64,000 bases of DNA, taken from contig OZ244921.1 in the NCBI GenBank assembly GCA_965221755.1, positions 2,046,001-2,110,000 on the forward strand, written 5' to 3'. The position numbers were made by a program, and so were the translations under genes. Positions 1-9,606 of this stretch are shown here, in pieces. Numbering within the stretch: the first letter of the stretch is position 1; each line of letters begins with the position of its first letter. This DNA comes from Azophilus sp965221755. Lineage in GTDB: Bacteria > Pseudomonadota > Gammaproteobacteria > Pseudomonadales > Azotimanducaceae. The notes beneath the pieces are model-generated. The model did not search any database, was not told the origin of the DNA, and worked only from the letters and a program-made list of their open reading frames with translations.

Positions 1-436
1 GCAAGACAAAGTCCTTGGTGGCATTGTCGCCCAACACGCCCGTTTGGTGTTGCTGGCGCGCAGCCCATAGCGCATCCAAGTCCGCTACGTTGATTTCCGC
101 CACCACAGAGCGGCTGAGTGAGGGGAACAGTGCATTCAGCCCCAAGGAGACAGAGTGCCCGGTGCTCAGGATGTCGAACGGCAACGAGCCGAGGGTTGGG
201 ATGGACAGCACCACAGCCGAATCTGCTTGCTCGCCCCGGTCCCAATATTCGCGGAAGCGCGACTCGTAAGCGTAGCGGAAGGCAATCGCTTCCTCGAAGC
301 GGAGGACTTCAAAGCCCCGCTCGCGGATCGCCGCTTGAAGGCGCTCATCCGCTAGAAGGCTGTCGGGGTCGTCGGCCAACATGAACCGATGTATGCCGGG
401 GATGAACTCGTTGAGAATGTGGTCGCGCCAACTCAC
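1..436 (-). CDS. pglZ: BREX-3 PglZ, alkaline-phosphatase-superfamily protein (N-terminal part only)
   Basis: Only the first ~145 codons are inside the window; the gene runs off the left edge. It starts with GTG at 436, directly after the TGA of the DUF2513 gene (TGAGTG junction), so it is probably translationally coupled. The first residues read VSWRDHILNEFIPGIHRF, and FRYAYESRFREYWDRGEQ follows near residue 70. From memory this resembles the N-terminus of BREX type 3 PglZ proteins, which begin MSWRD and carry an FRYAYE...WDRGEQ stretch. PglZ is a core BREX protein predicted to act as a metal-dependent phosphatase; its catalytic domain lies outside the window. The partner genes upstream (brxF, brxC, pglX) support the call. 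Confidence 0.8.
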   Translation of the reverse strand, partial: MSWRDHILNEFIPGIHRFMLADDPDSLLADERLQAAIRERGFEVLRFEEAIAFRYAYESRFREYWDRGEQADSAVVLSIPTLGSLPFDILSTGHSVSLGLNALFPSLSRSVVAEINVADLDALWAARQQHQTGVLGDNATKDFVL

Positions 437-790
437 TCAGAGATCGATTCCCGTGTGGTCGGCGATCTTTTTCTTCAGGAAACCGCTGGCAAGGTTCTTG
501 ATGATTTCCAAGGTCGCGTTGCCCCCTGTTTCAGCGACTGTCCGCTTGGTCTTGTTCCAAACTCCCTCATCGCGAATCGAATCTAAAAACTCGCAACCCT
601 GTGCGGTCAGCCGGTACGCCACATCGCTTTCCGGATACAGGTACCCTTGATCGCACAGGAGCTGCGCATGGAACCATTTCTTTTCTTCTTGGACTCCAAG
701 CCCCATAGTCCGAATAACAAGGAACAAGCAGCGCCCATGTGATTCGATCTCCATTAGAAGCTCTCTGAGGTAGTCGTCATCTCGTTTCAT
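437..790 (-). CDS. DUF2513 family protein embedded in the BREX operon
   Basis: A 117-residue protein beginning MKRDDDYLRELLMEIESHG, the characteristic opening of DUF2513, a family common in phages and mobile islands and probably a winged-helix-like regulator. Its function is unknown. The middle (KWFHAQLLCDQGYLYPES, then YRLTAQGCEFLDSI) is the usual DUF2513 pattern of a 'resolve the state, then T.kG..fL' helix-turn-helix core. Its ATG overlaps the TGA of the upstream methyltransferase gene (ATGA, 787–790), and its own stop abuts the pglZ start. It is therefore built into the operon and is not a later insertion beside it. DUF2513 is not one of the canonical BREX-3 genes as I know them. Confidence 0.7.
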   Translation of the reverse strand: MKRDDDYLRELLMEIESHGRCLFLVIRTMGLGVQEEKKWFHAQLLCDQGYLYPESDVAYRLTAQGCEFLDSIRDEGVWNKTKRTVAETGGNATLEIIKNLASGFLKKKIADHTGIDL

Positions 791-3588
791 ATTTGTCTCG
801 TCTGGTGGAGGCTCGTTGCGTCAACGCGGATCGAGGCTTGGTCGAACCACATGAGCAGCTTCGGGTCTTCGTGGAGGATTGCTTCCGGGATTTTGTTGGC
901 TACCTTGACGATGGTTGCATAATCTTGGTTTTGCCATGCGCGCCGGAAGCCGGCTCGAACTGCCTCTAGGCGAAACCGCCGGAGTCGTCGCTGGTCGGAG
1001 GCTACGTACTCATCAAATTCCCTGAGCAAGGAGCGTTCACGCAATTCGGCTAGGTCGCTGGCCTTATTGGGGTCGGGGACGTACCAGCGGTCTTTGGCCT
1101 TGGCGCGGAGCCTTGGATGGTCCTTGGGCAAGTTGCGCAAATCCTTGAAGTTGGTGGATAGGTAGGCGTGAATCTGAGGAGGGACATCACCGGCGCCCAC
1201 GTAGCGCAGGAAGTTCTCTGCAAGCAGGTCGGAGAGTTCCAGCACTCGCTCGTGCTTTAGCCAGCCGCTGAGTTCGGGGATGAAATCGGGGTGGATGTCC
1301 TGAAAGGAGCGGGGTTTGCGGGCTAGCTCCTGCCGTAGCCACTGGATTGCTGATTCCTCGTCCCTGACGAACAGTTCGAGTTGAGCAACTTCCTGCACTT
1401 GGATTCGCTTTCGGTCGTATTCGACCACCTGCTCCGGCAGGAAGAACATGCCGTCCCGCTCCGGGAAGCGTTGCATCAAGCCCTCGTTGAAATCCGATAC
1501 TGAGAGCGGCACCGTGACGCCACGCTGAACGTGGAAGGCGACCATACGGTCGAACAGCATGTAGCCCCGCCGTTCAGCCACCACCTCGATGGCTTCATTA
1601 GCGGCGACGAAAACGGGCAGGTTGCCCAGATGGGTGCGAACGAAATCCCAAGCGCCCTCCTCTGCTCCGGATGATAGTTGAAAGCGACGCTCCAGGCCGC
1701 CGTTTGGTTTGTAGGCCGAGATTACCAAGTCCTGCTTGACGGCCGTGCTGGTGAGTTGTCGGTAAGAGCCCTGCTGCTTGTCCAGTGTGCGGACGTCGGC
1801 AACCACGAAGCCGGCTGCAAGCATCGACTCCTGAATGGCATTCCAGACCGAATTACGGGAATTGTGAAAGACGACAGTGATCCAGCGGCCCGGCTTCAGA
1901 ACGCGGCGATATTCAGCGAAACCGCCTTGCATCAAGCGCTTGTAGTCGGCGAGGCTCTTCCCTTTCTTCCGGTCAATGATCGACTCCTTAGTGCTTGGGG
2001 TGAAGATGCGATGCCAGGATTCAACCACATAGTTCAGATCCGCGTAGTAGATGTTCTCGCCAAAAGGGGGGTCGGTGAATATGTAGTCAATGGAATTGGC
2101 GGGCAAACCTGTTTGGCTGCAGTCTCCGCTCGAAATCGCTGCCTTGCCGACTCGGGCGTGGCGTGATTCAAAAGCCTTGACCAGCCTGTTGAGCTTGCCG
2201 CTGAGAATGTACCAAGGGGACACTTCGGCAATCTGCGAACTGACGTAGTAAACGCCTGATAGTTGTTGGTTGACTTGGGAGAAGTGTGATGGGCCGTATC
2301 GGTTGAGCACCGACATGCCCCATATGGCCTGCTCGACTGTAAACAGCAACATGCTGCGCAGTCGCCCTTGCTCAAGTTTATACACGCGCTGCCACATCGC
2401 CGCCAAGGCCTGCCCGGCACGCGGAAGAAACAGGTGGTGTATGCAAGTGAAGCCCTTGGGACCAAGACGGGAGCCGTGATACATCTGGTTCACGGGAATC
2501 GGTGCCGTGGGCAATTCGGTTGCGAGCGGCATGTCTTTGATCCGCCGCAACAGGAAAAGATCTGCCTCATCGGGTGCTTTCTCGTACCGCGCCCTACCAA
2601 TGCTGTAGTTGATCAACACGGGCCGCAGGGTTATGCGACTCCACGGTTTCTTCGACGCTGAATCCAAGCCCGTATCGAAAGACCGCTGGAGGTTCCTCTT
2701 GGTCAAACTGGCGGAACAATGCGGACAAGGAAAACTGTCGAGCGTCCGTTTGGTGTTTTTGTCGAGAGCTTCCTCGAGAAACACCACTTCACCCGCGCAC
2801 TCCGGGCATGAAAAAACTTCGCTCCACACCGTGTAGTTGATGCGCCCAGTCGTGGTGCCGTCGCTGTGGAGCGTGTCATACATCCAGCCGAGGTCCGCTT
2901 CAATGTCCCGCAGGAGGCGCTCGGCAACTTCTCTAAATGCGCCAATATCAAAGGGAATGTTGTAGTTGGCCGCAATGAAAGTGGCAGCGGGCGAAAGATC
3001 GCCGAGCACAGCCCGGCGAGCGCCCCACTGCGGCGCTTCGCGTCCCAGGGCCTTCCACTGGCTCTCCAGTTTCAAGCGATAGGGTAATGGCGCCGCGCCA
3101 CACCATTGCGCGGCAACGCCGGTCATGCCGGAGCCGCAAAAACCGTCGAGCACGATATCGCCCGGCTTGGTGTAGTGGAGTATCGACGGCACGATGGCGC
3201 GGTAAGGCACTTTCGTGTGGTAGCCGTGGGCTCTGTACAACGGATCGTTCTTGCCCTCACTTACGTCAACGGCGAAGGGCTCTCGATGGTAGGGCTCGTC
3301 AGGATCGTAAGACCGCCCATAGTGGTCAATGAAGTCTGAAAGGAATGGATTGGGGCAAGCGGTGTAGTGCGGGGGATCGGAGAGCCTCAGAATGTCGTCG
3401 TCCGTACCGATAGGGAAGTCTTCCCGCTGGCGGAGGTCCGGGAGCTTTTCCTTCAAGCGCTCCAAGAAGTAGGTGCGCCGCTCATCTTCGGAGGCGAAGG
3501 TTATGCCGAGGCACTCCACTGGACCTTCAACCACCCCTTCGTCATCCGCTGACAGCAAGGTCGGCGTCGCATCGGCCTCAGTCACCAT
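787..3588 (-). CDS. pglX: BREX-3 adenine-specific DNA methyltransferase (PglX-type)
   Basis: A 933-residue methyltransferase. The SAM-binding motif I is DIVLDGFCGSGMTG near residues 145–160, and the catalytic motif IV is FTDPPFGENIYYADLN near residue 505; DPPF fits N6-adenine or N4-cytosine transfer. About 350 residues separate the two motifs and contain a likely zinc ribbon (CPEC near residue 270, CPHC about 30 residues later). The C-terminal ~350 residues have no recognised motif and may include target recognition. In BREX the methyltransferase marks self DNA. I chose ATG at 3588; a GTG lies two codons upstream. The start overlaps the end of the AlbA_2 gene by 11 bases, and the stop overlaps the DUF2513 start. 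Position between brxC and pglZ agrees with the BREX-3 gene order. Confidence 0.8.
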   Translation of the reverse strand: MVTEADATPTLLSADDEGVVEGPVECLGITFASEDERRTYFLERLKEKLPDLRQREDFPIGTDDDILRLSDPPHYTACPNPFLSDFIDHYGRSYDPDEPYHREPFAVDVSEGKNDPLYRAHGYHTKVPYRAIVPSILHYTKPGDIVLDGFCGSGMTGVAAQWCGAAPLPYRLKLESQWKALGREAPQWGARRAVLGDLSPAATFIAANYNIPFDIGAFREVAERLLRDIEADLGWMYDTLHSDGTTTGRINYTVWSEVFSCPECAGEVVFLEEALDKNTKRTLDSFPCPHCSASLTKRNLQRSFDTGLDSASKKPWSRITLRPVLINYSIGRARYEKAPDEADLFLLRRIKDMPLATELPTAPIPVNQMYHGSRLGPKGFTCIHHLFLPRAGQALAAMWQRVYKLEQGRLRSMLLFTVEQAIWGMSVLNRYGPSHFSQVNQQLSGVYYVSSQIAEVSPWYILSGKLNRLVKAFESRHARVGKAAISSGDCSQTGLPANSIDYIFTDPPFGENIYYADLNYVVESWHRIFTPSTKESIIDRKKGKSLADYKRLMQGGFAEYRRVLKPGRWITVVFHNSRNSVWNAIQESMLAAGFVVADVRTLDKQQGSYRQLTSTAVKQDLVISAYKPNGGLERRFQLSSGAEEGAWDFVRTHLGNLPVFVAANEAIEVVAERRGYMLFDRMVAFHVQRGVTVPLSVSDFNEGLMQRFPERDGMFFLPEQVVEYDRKRIQVQEVAQLELFVRDEESAIQWLRQELARKPRSFQDIHPDFIPELSGWLKHERVLELSDLLAENFLRYVGAGDVPPQIHAYLSTNFKDLRNLPKDHPRLRAKAKDRWYVPDPNKASDLAELRERSLLREFDEYVASDQRRLRRFRLEAVRAGFRRAWQNQDYATIVKVANKIPEAILHEDPKLLMWFDQASIRVDATSLHQTRQI

Positions 3589-5371
3589 CCCCACTCTGGT
3601 CAGCGTTTATGCGGGCCGCTTTGAGTTTAAGGCCAACATCAGTAAGCACATATCGCTGACCTCGATCTGACGGAGCGCCTGGATTTGTCGGACGGAGAAT
3701 ATCGGCGTCCACTAGGGGTAAGACATACCGTTGACGGAAGTTCTTCTTAGGGAGGTTGGTCAATTGCGCCAACTCAGTCTGAGTTCGAGGTATTTCGCAG
3801 ATGTCCACAACCCGATACTGCTGTTCCGTGAGCTTCGCAGGAGTGGCATGAATCTCACCTGGCGACTGTTCGGGCACTGAGCGTGGACGGGTTGCTTCAC
3901 TCAGCAAGGGTTCAAGGTGATTGGCCAGGACATGGACGTTTCCTTGCTCAGCGGGATGGACGAGTTGTTGTGTCTCAAGTGCCTTGATGGTCTGCTGCGC
4001 TGTCTCTAGCGTTCCGCCGGTAACTGCTTGAATCTGCGGCATCGTTGCCGATTTGGCGCTGCAAAGGAAGGCAAAGGCCACGGCTTGCTCTTCAGTCAGG
4101 CTCAGCCCCAAGCTCCGGTGAAAGGCAAGCTGCTCCGCAGAAAGTAATGCTTCCTTTTTCAGAACGACCTCAAAGCTCTTTCGGCCCTTGTCGTTGGCCA
4201 CTGTCGGGGGCACATGGCCCAGTTCGCGCCAACTACGGAATACGTCCCGCAGCCCCCAACCAGCGTTTTCGCTTAAGCCGATACGCCGGAATGCCAACAC
4301 CAGTCGCGGATTGCGTACTTCCTTTTCGCCGGGTTCGAGCAGGTCCGCGTCCGCCGCGAAAGCGTCGCCTGGGTTCCAGAACAGGGTTTGATCGGGATAG
4401 TGGCAAATCACCGCCTTGCGGGTGTGGTCGGCATAGTCCTGGTGGATCAGCAGATTAACCATGGACTCGCGGAACGCACGGTAACCGGGCGGCGTGTCAT
4501 CGCTCTGCATGGTGGCAGGGTTGATCCGGAACGGGCGTTCGGCAATCCTTGGATACCAGTCCTCGATCAAGGTGCGCCATGCCCGAATCAAGTTTTCCTC
4601 CAGCAACATTCGGTCGAACCAGCGCTCGTTGGTTTCCGACTTGTCGCGTGGCAGGTGGTATCTCTGGCAGTCCACGATGGGGCGCGGCAGAAGTTGGCGC
4701 GCTGTCCGATTCGCACCGAATAGGAGTATCGCCGCTCGCGTGGGTAGGCGACCACCCCGCTGCTCCGCGAGCAGGCCCATTTCACTAAGAAAGTCCAAAT
4801 CCGATAGCTCTGCGCTGGGTCGACTTCCGGGCCGGGCTTCATAGACGGCGCGATACCAGTGGATGCTGTCCTCGTCGAAGGCAGTGTCCACGTTGAAATC
4901 CACGACTTGGCCGTCGTAGCGCTCGGTTGCTGCGTCCATCAGGAAGCGATTGCGTTCGCTTTCGGAGCAGCGAAAGTCGCTGCCGCCGCGTCGGACAAAG
5001 GCTCGGCGGATATCGCCGTTCAGGTAAACCGGCTTGTCTGTGCGGTGAACCTCCGGCACGTAGAAGATCAGCAGGTCCGCGTCATCGTGGCGGAGTTGTT
5101 GCTCTCGAACGTCAACTGCGATGCTGATTTTGTCCCGTTGGTTCAAAGTCGTCAGGAAGTCGCCTTGCACTTTGTCCACATCGAGGACGCCCACAATTTC
5201 CGTCTCTTGGCCGCCTTTCCTCACACCGAAGACCAAGTGACCTCCTTCGGTATTCGCAAAGGCGGACACCGTCTCGTAGGCGTTCCTCGGCACGTCTCTT
5301 TGCGCCTCCTTGAACTCCACGTCGCGCCACTCGTGGGCTTCAAGCAATTCCTTTAGGGCGGCTTGGTCCAT
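3578..5371 (-). CDS. AlbA_2 (Schlafen-like) putative DNA-binding ATPase/regulator inside the BREX operon
   Basis: A 597-residue protein. The N-terminus (WRDVEFKEAQ, then VSAFANTEGGHLVFGVRK at about residues 35–52) is the AlbA_2 domain shared by Schlafen-like proteins and RecG-like transcriptional regulators. The middle carries the HATPase_c_4-like part of the same family (LLIHQDYADH near residue 305, LFWNPGDAF near 330, then ENAGWGLRDVF near 370). The C-terminal ~200 residues look like two winged-helix segments (EQLAFHRSLGLSLTEEQA, then LTEQQYRVVDICEIPRTQTE). Such proteins often sit in defence islands; whether they are regulators or effectors varies. It lies 9 bases after brxC and overlaps pglX by 11 bases, so it belongs to the operon, although it is not a canonical BREX-3 component. 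Confidence 0.75.
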   Translation of the reverse strand: MDQAALKELLEAHEWRDVEFKEAQRDVPRNAYETVSAFANTEGGHLVFGVRKGGQETEIVGVLDVDKVQGDFLTTLNQRDKISIAVDVREQQLRHDDADLLIFYVPEVHRTDKPVYLNGDIRRAFVRRGGSDFRCSESERNRFLMDAATERYDGQVVDFNVDTAFDEDSIHWYRAVYEARPGSRPSAELSDLDFLSEMGLLAEQRGGRLPTRAAILLFGANRTARQLLPRPIVDCQRYHLPRDKSETNERWFDRMLLEENLIRAWRTLIEDWYPRIAERPFRINPATMQSDDTPPGYRAFRESMVNLLIHQDYADHTRKAVICHYPDQTLFWNPGDAFAADADLLEPGEKEVRNPRLVLAFRRIGLSENAGWGLRDVFRSWRELGHVPPTVANDKGRKSFEVVLKKEALLSAEQLAFHRSLGLSLTEEQAVAFAFLCSAKSATMPQIQAVTGGTLETAQQTIKALETQQLVHPAEQGNVHVLANHLEPLLSEATRPRSVPEQSPGEIHATPAKLTEQQYRVVDICEIPRTQTELAQLTNLPKKNFRQRYVLPLVDADILRPTNPGAPSDRGQRYVLTDVGLKLKAARINADQSGDGD

Positions 5372-5380
5372 GGTCGATTC

Positions 5381-8300
5381 CTAGTCCACCAAGATCCGCA
5401 CTTTCTCGGTGTCCATGCCCCCTGTCAGTTCGCCCAAGTAGCCTTCGAAGCGTTGCCTGATTTCCAAAGGCGTTGCTGGAGTGCCGCCTGCAAGTAGGGC
5501 ACGTCGAAGGTCATTTGAGGTGACGGTCACTCTCTGCAGCCCGCCTAGTGCCTCATTGAGAGCCTCAATGAAGTCCTGCTCGATCTTCTCGGGCAATCGA
5601 CCCTGTTGGATGAATTCCTCCACTAACTTGCGGGAGTCGTTCTTGAGCAGTTCAAGGGCATCCTGCGTGGTCGAAGCGCTGAGATTCATCAATAGCGTCC
5701 GCGTCCAATCGCCGATGTGCTTATCCAATTCAGCATCAAGGGCGTTAAGGGCGTTAAGGGCGTTTTCCGTTGATGCACTGGCTTCCGCGCCCGGCTTGAA
5801 GCCACAGTGCGGGCAGAACGGTTCCAGGCTCAGTTCAGCCTCCCTCAGCGCGAAGCAACTCTTCAGTGCCGCCAGCCTGTCTTGATATTGCTGAAGGTGC
5901 TCACTAGGCATCAATTCAATCGCTGACAGGCGCTTCAGTGCCACTAGCCTATCGTCTTGCAGGAGCTCCGTTTTACGCCGGTCTGCGTTCACGCCTAGGC
6001 GAGCCTTGGCGTGGTCGGCGAGATAGGCCTGTATGTAGTCCTTCTTGAGGCCGTCCAAGCGGCGTTCGGTGCGTTGGCGGAAAGCTGTCTGCACGCGCTC
6101 TGCGGGATTTTGAAATTCAGCGAGTACTTCTTCGCGCGCCGATATCACCTCCGTCGTCCACGGATGTTCCGGTGACATTCCAGCGCGGGCAGTGGAAAGG
6201 TAGGAGGCCGTTTGGTCCAGCCGCTTACGCAGGGCGTCCAAGGATTCCACCTCAGCCAGTGCATCCAAGCCGGATTGGTGCGCGGCCACCCGGGCCGCAT
6301 CGTGGCGGAAATTCTTCAGCCTGGCTGGCGTCGTGTAAGCTTGCAGGGACTCCAAGAAGGTTTTGGCGTCGCCGATTCGCCCGCCGAGCCTGCCTGCCTC
6401 CTCCTCGTCCATAAGATTTCTGCCCCAGAACGGAAGACCCTCCCGAAGGCATTGGCTTGCTAGCACCAGCCGGTCCACGGCAAGGGCTACGGCCCTTTGC
6501 AGTTGCTGCAGGGCATCGTCCTTGCCTTGGGTAACCAGTTGAGCCATGCCGGGGGCCAAACCGAGCAACTCGTATAGCGCCGTGAGCGCTGGCAAGTTCC
6601 ATTCCTTCGGCGGTTCGACGTGCTTGAATTGCACGAGTTCGTCCACCGGCGTTGTGGCCATCTCGGTCAATGCCAGGGCGTCGAATTTCCGTCCTGCGAT
6701 GGCGACGACGATGTGGCCGGAGTGGACCAGCGCTGCAAGCACGACCACCACCCATTCAGGCTCCAAGCGCTGCGTCTCGGGATCCAAGTACTCCACGCCC
6801 CGGTCGTTGCCAATCAGCTCATCGCGGTTGGCAACCTGGCCAGCGCCCTTCCCTTCGAGTCGGTCAAGAATTGCTTGAGCGTACCGCGACTGGCGCGGAT
6901 CTAGGCGATCGTCATCCAGCAACTTAAGCGCATTGAGCACCGCAACCGCTTGCCGGGAGCGATGAGCGCCCCCAATGGCGCGCAACGCTTCCTGCGCCGC
7001 CTGCCGACGATTAGCACCGGTGACCAGTATCGAGAAAGTCGGGTAGTCCGGCGCTTGGCTCTCGAAGTGCGGAGCGAGGCAGATGCCCGCCACCGTGTTG
7101 ACGAGATCCCGAAAGTTGATGGTTTCGTCGTTGCCGATGCCCGGTAGCTGGCGAATGGACTTGCCTTTGGCCCATTTGGTGATTGCCTTGGTGCGTCCTT
7201 GGTAGCCCACCTCGAAGGCATCGGCCATATGCTGCTGCAGCCAACGCACCAATCCGTTCAGGAATTGGTCGGATTTGTCCTCGTAGGTCGCCTTGGCATG
7301 GCCGGAGGATCTGTGCGCCAGATCCAAGGCCGCTGCGTAGCCGGACAAGGTGGTGCGAAACTGGTCGTCCATGCGAAGCCGCAGAAACACTTCGTCGGGC
7401 CTGCCCTCGTCCTTAAAGGCTGGCGGGTCGGACGGTTGGATGAAGTAAACGTAGAAGTCTCGAGGAGGCGCGGCCGTTGAGCGTTCGTTGGGCGCACCAA
7501 AGAACAAGTACCCCTGCCGGGCCGCGTTGCGCTCAGGCCATGCCAACTCATGCCGCCAGATTCGATAGCCGGAAACGTAGGTGCGGTCGGTGCATTCCAT
7601 CACCCGCTTCAGCGCCTCGTAGTAGTACCGGTCGAGTTGGCCAGGGTCGAGGCTTTCCGCACGTTGTTCGATCAAGGCGTCGTAGTCGTCGGTTTTCTTC
7701 AGGTCCAGATAGAACTGGCCGTTGTCCTCGTTCATCGAAATGAACTGACCGCTCACCGTTTTGTGTATCTCCCGCAGTACCGTCTCCACTTGGGAAAGCA
7801 GGTCATCCGCCGGGTCGCCGCCCAAGTCTTCGATACCGGGTTGGTAGAGGCACAGGCCATCGCGCAGTTCGCGCGGGGTTGGCCCGATTGGGGCGTGAAT
7901 GTTGCGGGTGGTGAGACGATGGACGGATAGGGCATGAATCAGGCGCAGGGCCATCGGCTTGTAGGCCGGCCGGGTGAAGGACTGTTCGATGCGCCCCTCA
8001 AGAACTTCGCTGCAAGCGATTACCTCCTTGATTTCCGGCAGAGCACGGTAGGCGGCGTTTTCGCGCAAGGTGCGCCAATAGCTGTCGTAGGCGATCAGCG
8101 TCGGATTATCGGGCGAAACCTCCTGATCGAGCATCGACTGCATGGCATTGGAGAGTGTTCGCAAGGCTTCCCGCTTTTCCACTGCGGCGATGCGATCAAA
8201 GGTATCAATGTAGTCGGGATGCACGGGGAACAGCCTCACATAGTCATCGAGCGTCTCGTTCATGCGCCCGTAGAACCGGGTAAAGCCCTGTAGACGCTCG

Positions 8301-9115
8301 CGCACTTGCGCCTGCTGATCCGCGCTCTTGCGAAGCAACCGTTCGGCGACCACGAACTTGACGTCGCTTTTGGCGATGAGAATCTGCTCGAAACGGTCTT
8401 TAACCCGTCTCAGGTCATCCGCCACATAGGCGAACCGCTGGCTGTCGAAGATGGCCTCCTGCACGCCCGCCATGAAGCGTAGGCGTAGATCACGGCAGGA
8501 CTCGCCGATTTCGCGCAGAAAGTTGAGGTCGAGAATGAGGGGTTGATCTCTGCGCGAGCGCAGGTAGTCAAGCAACTCATCCACCACCAGCAGCAGGCCA
8601 TGCTCTGGATGCTGCTCGTGGAACGCGGTCATCATTTCCTCGAAACAGCGCTTGTTGTTAGGCACCTTGTCGGTCGGGGGGAACCTGTAGCTGACATCCA
8701 TCCGGTCCAAGTGCTCTTCAAGTTCGGCGGCCAGGATATCCCGCAGCGGCATGGTGGTGGACCCAATCTCCGTCCGGACAACCTTGAACCGGCCAGCGAT
8801 GGCTTTGGACGCCTCAGCCACGTCCTCGCTGGCGAGGTTTGAAGCCAGTTCGGCATTCTCGGCCACTGCGGAGAGCACGGACATGAGGTGCGACTTGCCC
8901 GTTCCGTAGTTGCCCACAACGAGCAAGCCCTTGTTGTCCATTGGGCGGTCGAACTGCAGTTGCGGAAACACCAGCGCGGCGAGCCGCTCTGCCATTTCGT
9001 CGGAAATGACGAAGGTTTCCACGAGTTGCCGGGCCGCTTTGCCGTAGTCGGCGTGACGTAGCTGGACCACGCTTTCGATGGGGTCAAACGCAATCAAGTC
9101 GCCGTAGTTGGTCAA
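5381..9115 (-). CDS. brxC: BREX-3 large ATPase BrxC (PglY-like, DUF6079)
   Basis: A 1244-residue P-loop protein. Walker A is GNYGTGKS at residues 68–75, and Walker B is LLLVVDELLDYL near 174–185. A lone CPHC pair lies near residue 1100. Size, the opening FDPIESVVQLRHADYG and the neighbours match the BREX-3 BrxC/DUF6079 family, the AAA+-like ATPase required in all BREX types. Translation most likely starts at the TTG overlapping the TGA of brxF (TTGA, 9112–9115), which implies coupled synthesis. Near residue 1120 a three-copy 9-bp repeat encodes Asn-Ala-Leu repeats and could vary in length by slippage. No frameshift or premature stop is visible. Confidence 0.85.
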   Translation of the reverse strand: MTNYGDLIAFDPIESVVQLRHADYGKAARQLVETFVISDEMAERLAALVFPQLQFDRPMDNKGLLVVGNYGTGKSHLMSVLSAVAENAELASNLASEDVAEASKAIAGRFKVVRTEIGSTTMPLRDILAAELEEHLDRMDVSYRFPPTDKVPNNKRCFEEMMTAFHEQHPEHGLLLVVDELLDYLRSRRDQPLILDLNFLREIGESCRDLRLRFMAGVQEAIFDSQRFAYVADDLRRVKDRFEQILIAKSDVKFVVAERLLRKSADQQAQVRERLQGFTRFYGRMNETLDDYVRLFPVHPDYIDTFDRIAAVEKREALRTLSNAMQSMLDQEVSPDNPTLIAYDSYWRTLRENAAYRALPEIKEVIACSEVLEGRIEQSFTRPAYKPMALRLIHALSVHRLTTRNIHAPIGPTPRELRDGLCLYQPGIEDLGGDPADDLLSQVETVLREIHKTVSGQFISMNEDNGQFYLDLKKTDDYDALIEQRAESLDPGQLDRYYYEALKRVMECTDRTYVSGYRIWRHELAWPERNAARQGYLFFGAPNERSTAAPPRDFYVYFIQPSDPPAFKDEGRPDEVFLRLRMDDQFRTTLSGYAAALDLAHRSSGHAKATYEDKSDQFLNGLVRWLQQHMADAFEVGYQGRTKAITKWAKGKSIRQLPGIGNDETINFRDLVNTVAGICLAPHFESQAPDYPTFSILVTGANRRQAAQEALRAIGGAHRSRQAVAVLNALKLLDDDRLDPRQSRYAQAILDRLEGKGAGQVANRDELIGNDRGVEYLDPETQRLEPEWVVVVLAALVHSGHIVVAIAGRKFDALALTEMATTPVDELVQFKHVEPPKEWNLPALTALYELLGLAPGMAQLVTQGKDDALQQLQRAVALAVDRLVLASQCLREGLPFWGRNLMDEEEAGRLGGRIGDAKTFLESLQAYTTPARLKNFRHDAARVAAHQSGLDALAEVESLDALRKRLDQTASYLSTARAGMSPEHPWTTEVISAREEVLAEFQNPAERVQTAFRQRTERRLDGLKKDYIQAYLADHAKARLGVNADRRKTELLQDDRLVALKRLSAIELMPSEHLQQYQDRLAALKSCFALREAELSLEPFCPHCGFKPGAEASASTENALNALNALDAELDKHIGDWTRTLLMNLSASTTQDALELLKNDSRKLVEEFIQQGRLPEKIEQDFIEALNEALGGLQRVTVTSNDLRRALLAGGTPATPLEIRQRFEGYLGELTGGMDTEKVRILVD
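5738..5764. repeat. Three perfect 9-bp tandem copies inside brxC
   Basis: AAGGGCGTT occurs three times without mismatch. On the coding strand it gives AACGCCCTT, encoding Asn-Ala-Leu. Gain or loss of a unit keeps the reading frame, so it would change BrxC length without inactivating it. Confidence 0.9.
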
Positions 9116-9606
9116 GCCTCACTCTCCATATGGACGATGAGTGGTGCACCGGACCCGCCAAGTAGACAGCGCTTATGTTCTCGATGGCCGGGCTCGGCAT
9201 AAGTTAGCGCATCGGCTTCCGCAGTGCCGCTCCAAGCGGCAATCACGGTTCGGTGCCGCGCCAGGGTTTTCAGCAGGCGTAACGGATCTTGCTGCAAGTC
9301 GGCGTCGAATAGAACCTCGGTGTTGTCGAGCAGAATGATATCCGCGCCATGCGCCTCGGTCTCGACGATGGCGTTCAGGAGTTTTGGCAACCGTAGAACC
9401 CGAGAGCGTCGATCTAGGTCAAGCAACGCCCGACAAACCTGCAGATTCACATTGATTAGCGGCGCTTCGTTTGTGTTCTGGAAAGCTCGCAACGAGGCTG
9501 TTTTGCCGCTCCCCGATGGACCGGCCACAAGCACCAACCGGGCGTAGAGGCAGGCCGCATGACTTACGCAATCCTGAATCTCATCGGTATATTGCTGAAG
9601 GGTCAC
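9112..9606 (-). CDS. brxF: BREX-3 small P-loop ATPase BrxF
   Basis: A 164-residue single-domain ATPase. Walker A is GPSGSGKT at residues 29–36, and a Walker B-like IILLDN lies at about 90–94. BrxF is the hallmark small ATPase of BREX type 3, and it is here the first gene of the operon, as expected. The start codon is GTG at 9606. An A+T-leaning TAGAAT about 45 bases upstream on the minus strand (9651–9656) could be a −10 box, but I see no good −35. No WYL-type BrxR regulator gene lies upstream within the window; htpX follows after a 409-base gap. Confidence 0.8.
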   Translation of the reverse strand: MTLQQYTDEIQDCVSHAACLYARLVLVAGPSGSGKTASLRAFQNTNEAPLINVNLQVCRALLDLDRRSRVLRLPKLLNAIVETEAHGADIILLDNTEVLFDADLQQDPLRLLKTLARHRTVIAAWSGTAEADALTYAEPGHREHKRCLLGGSGAPLIVHMESEA

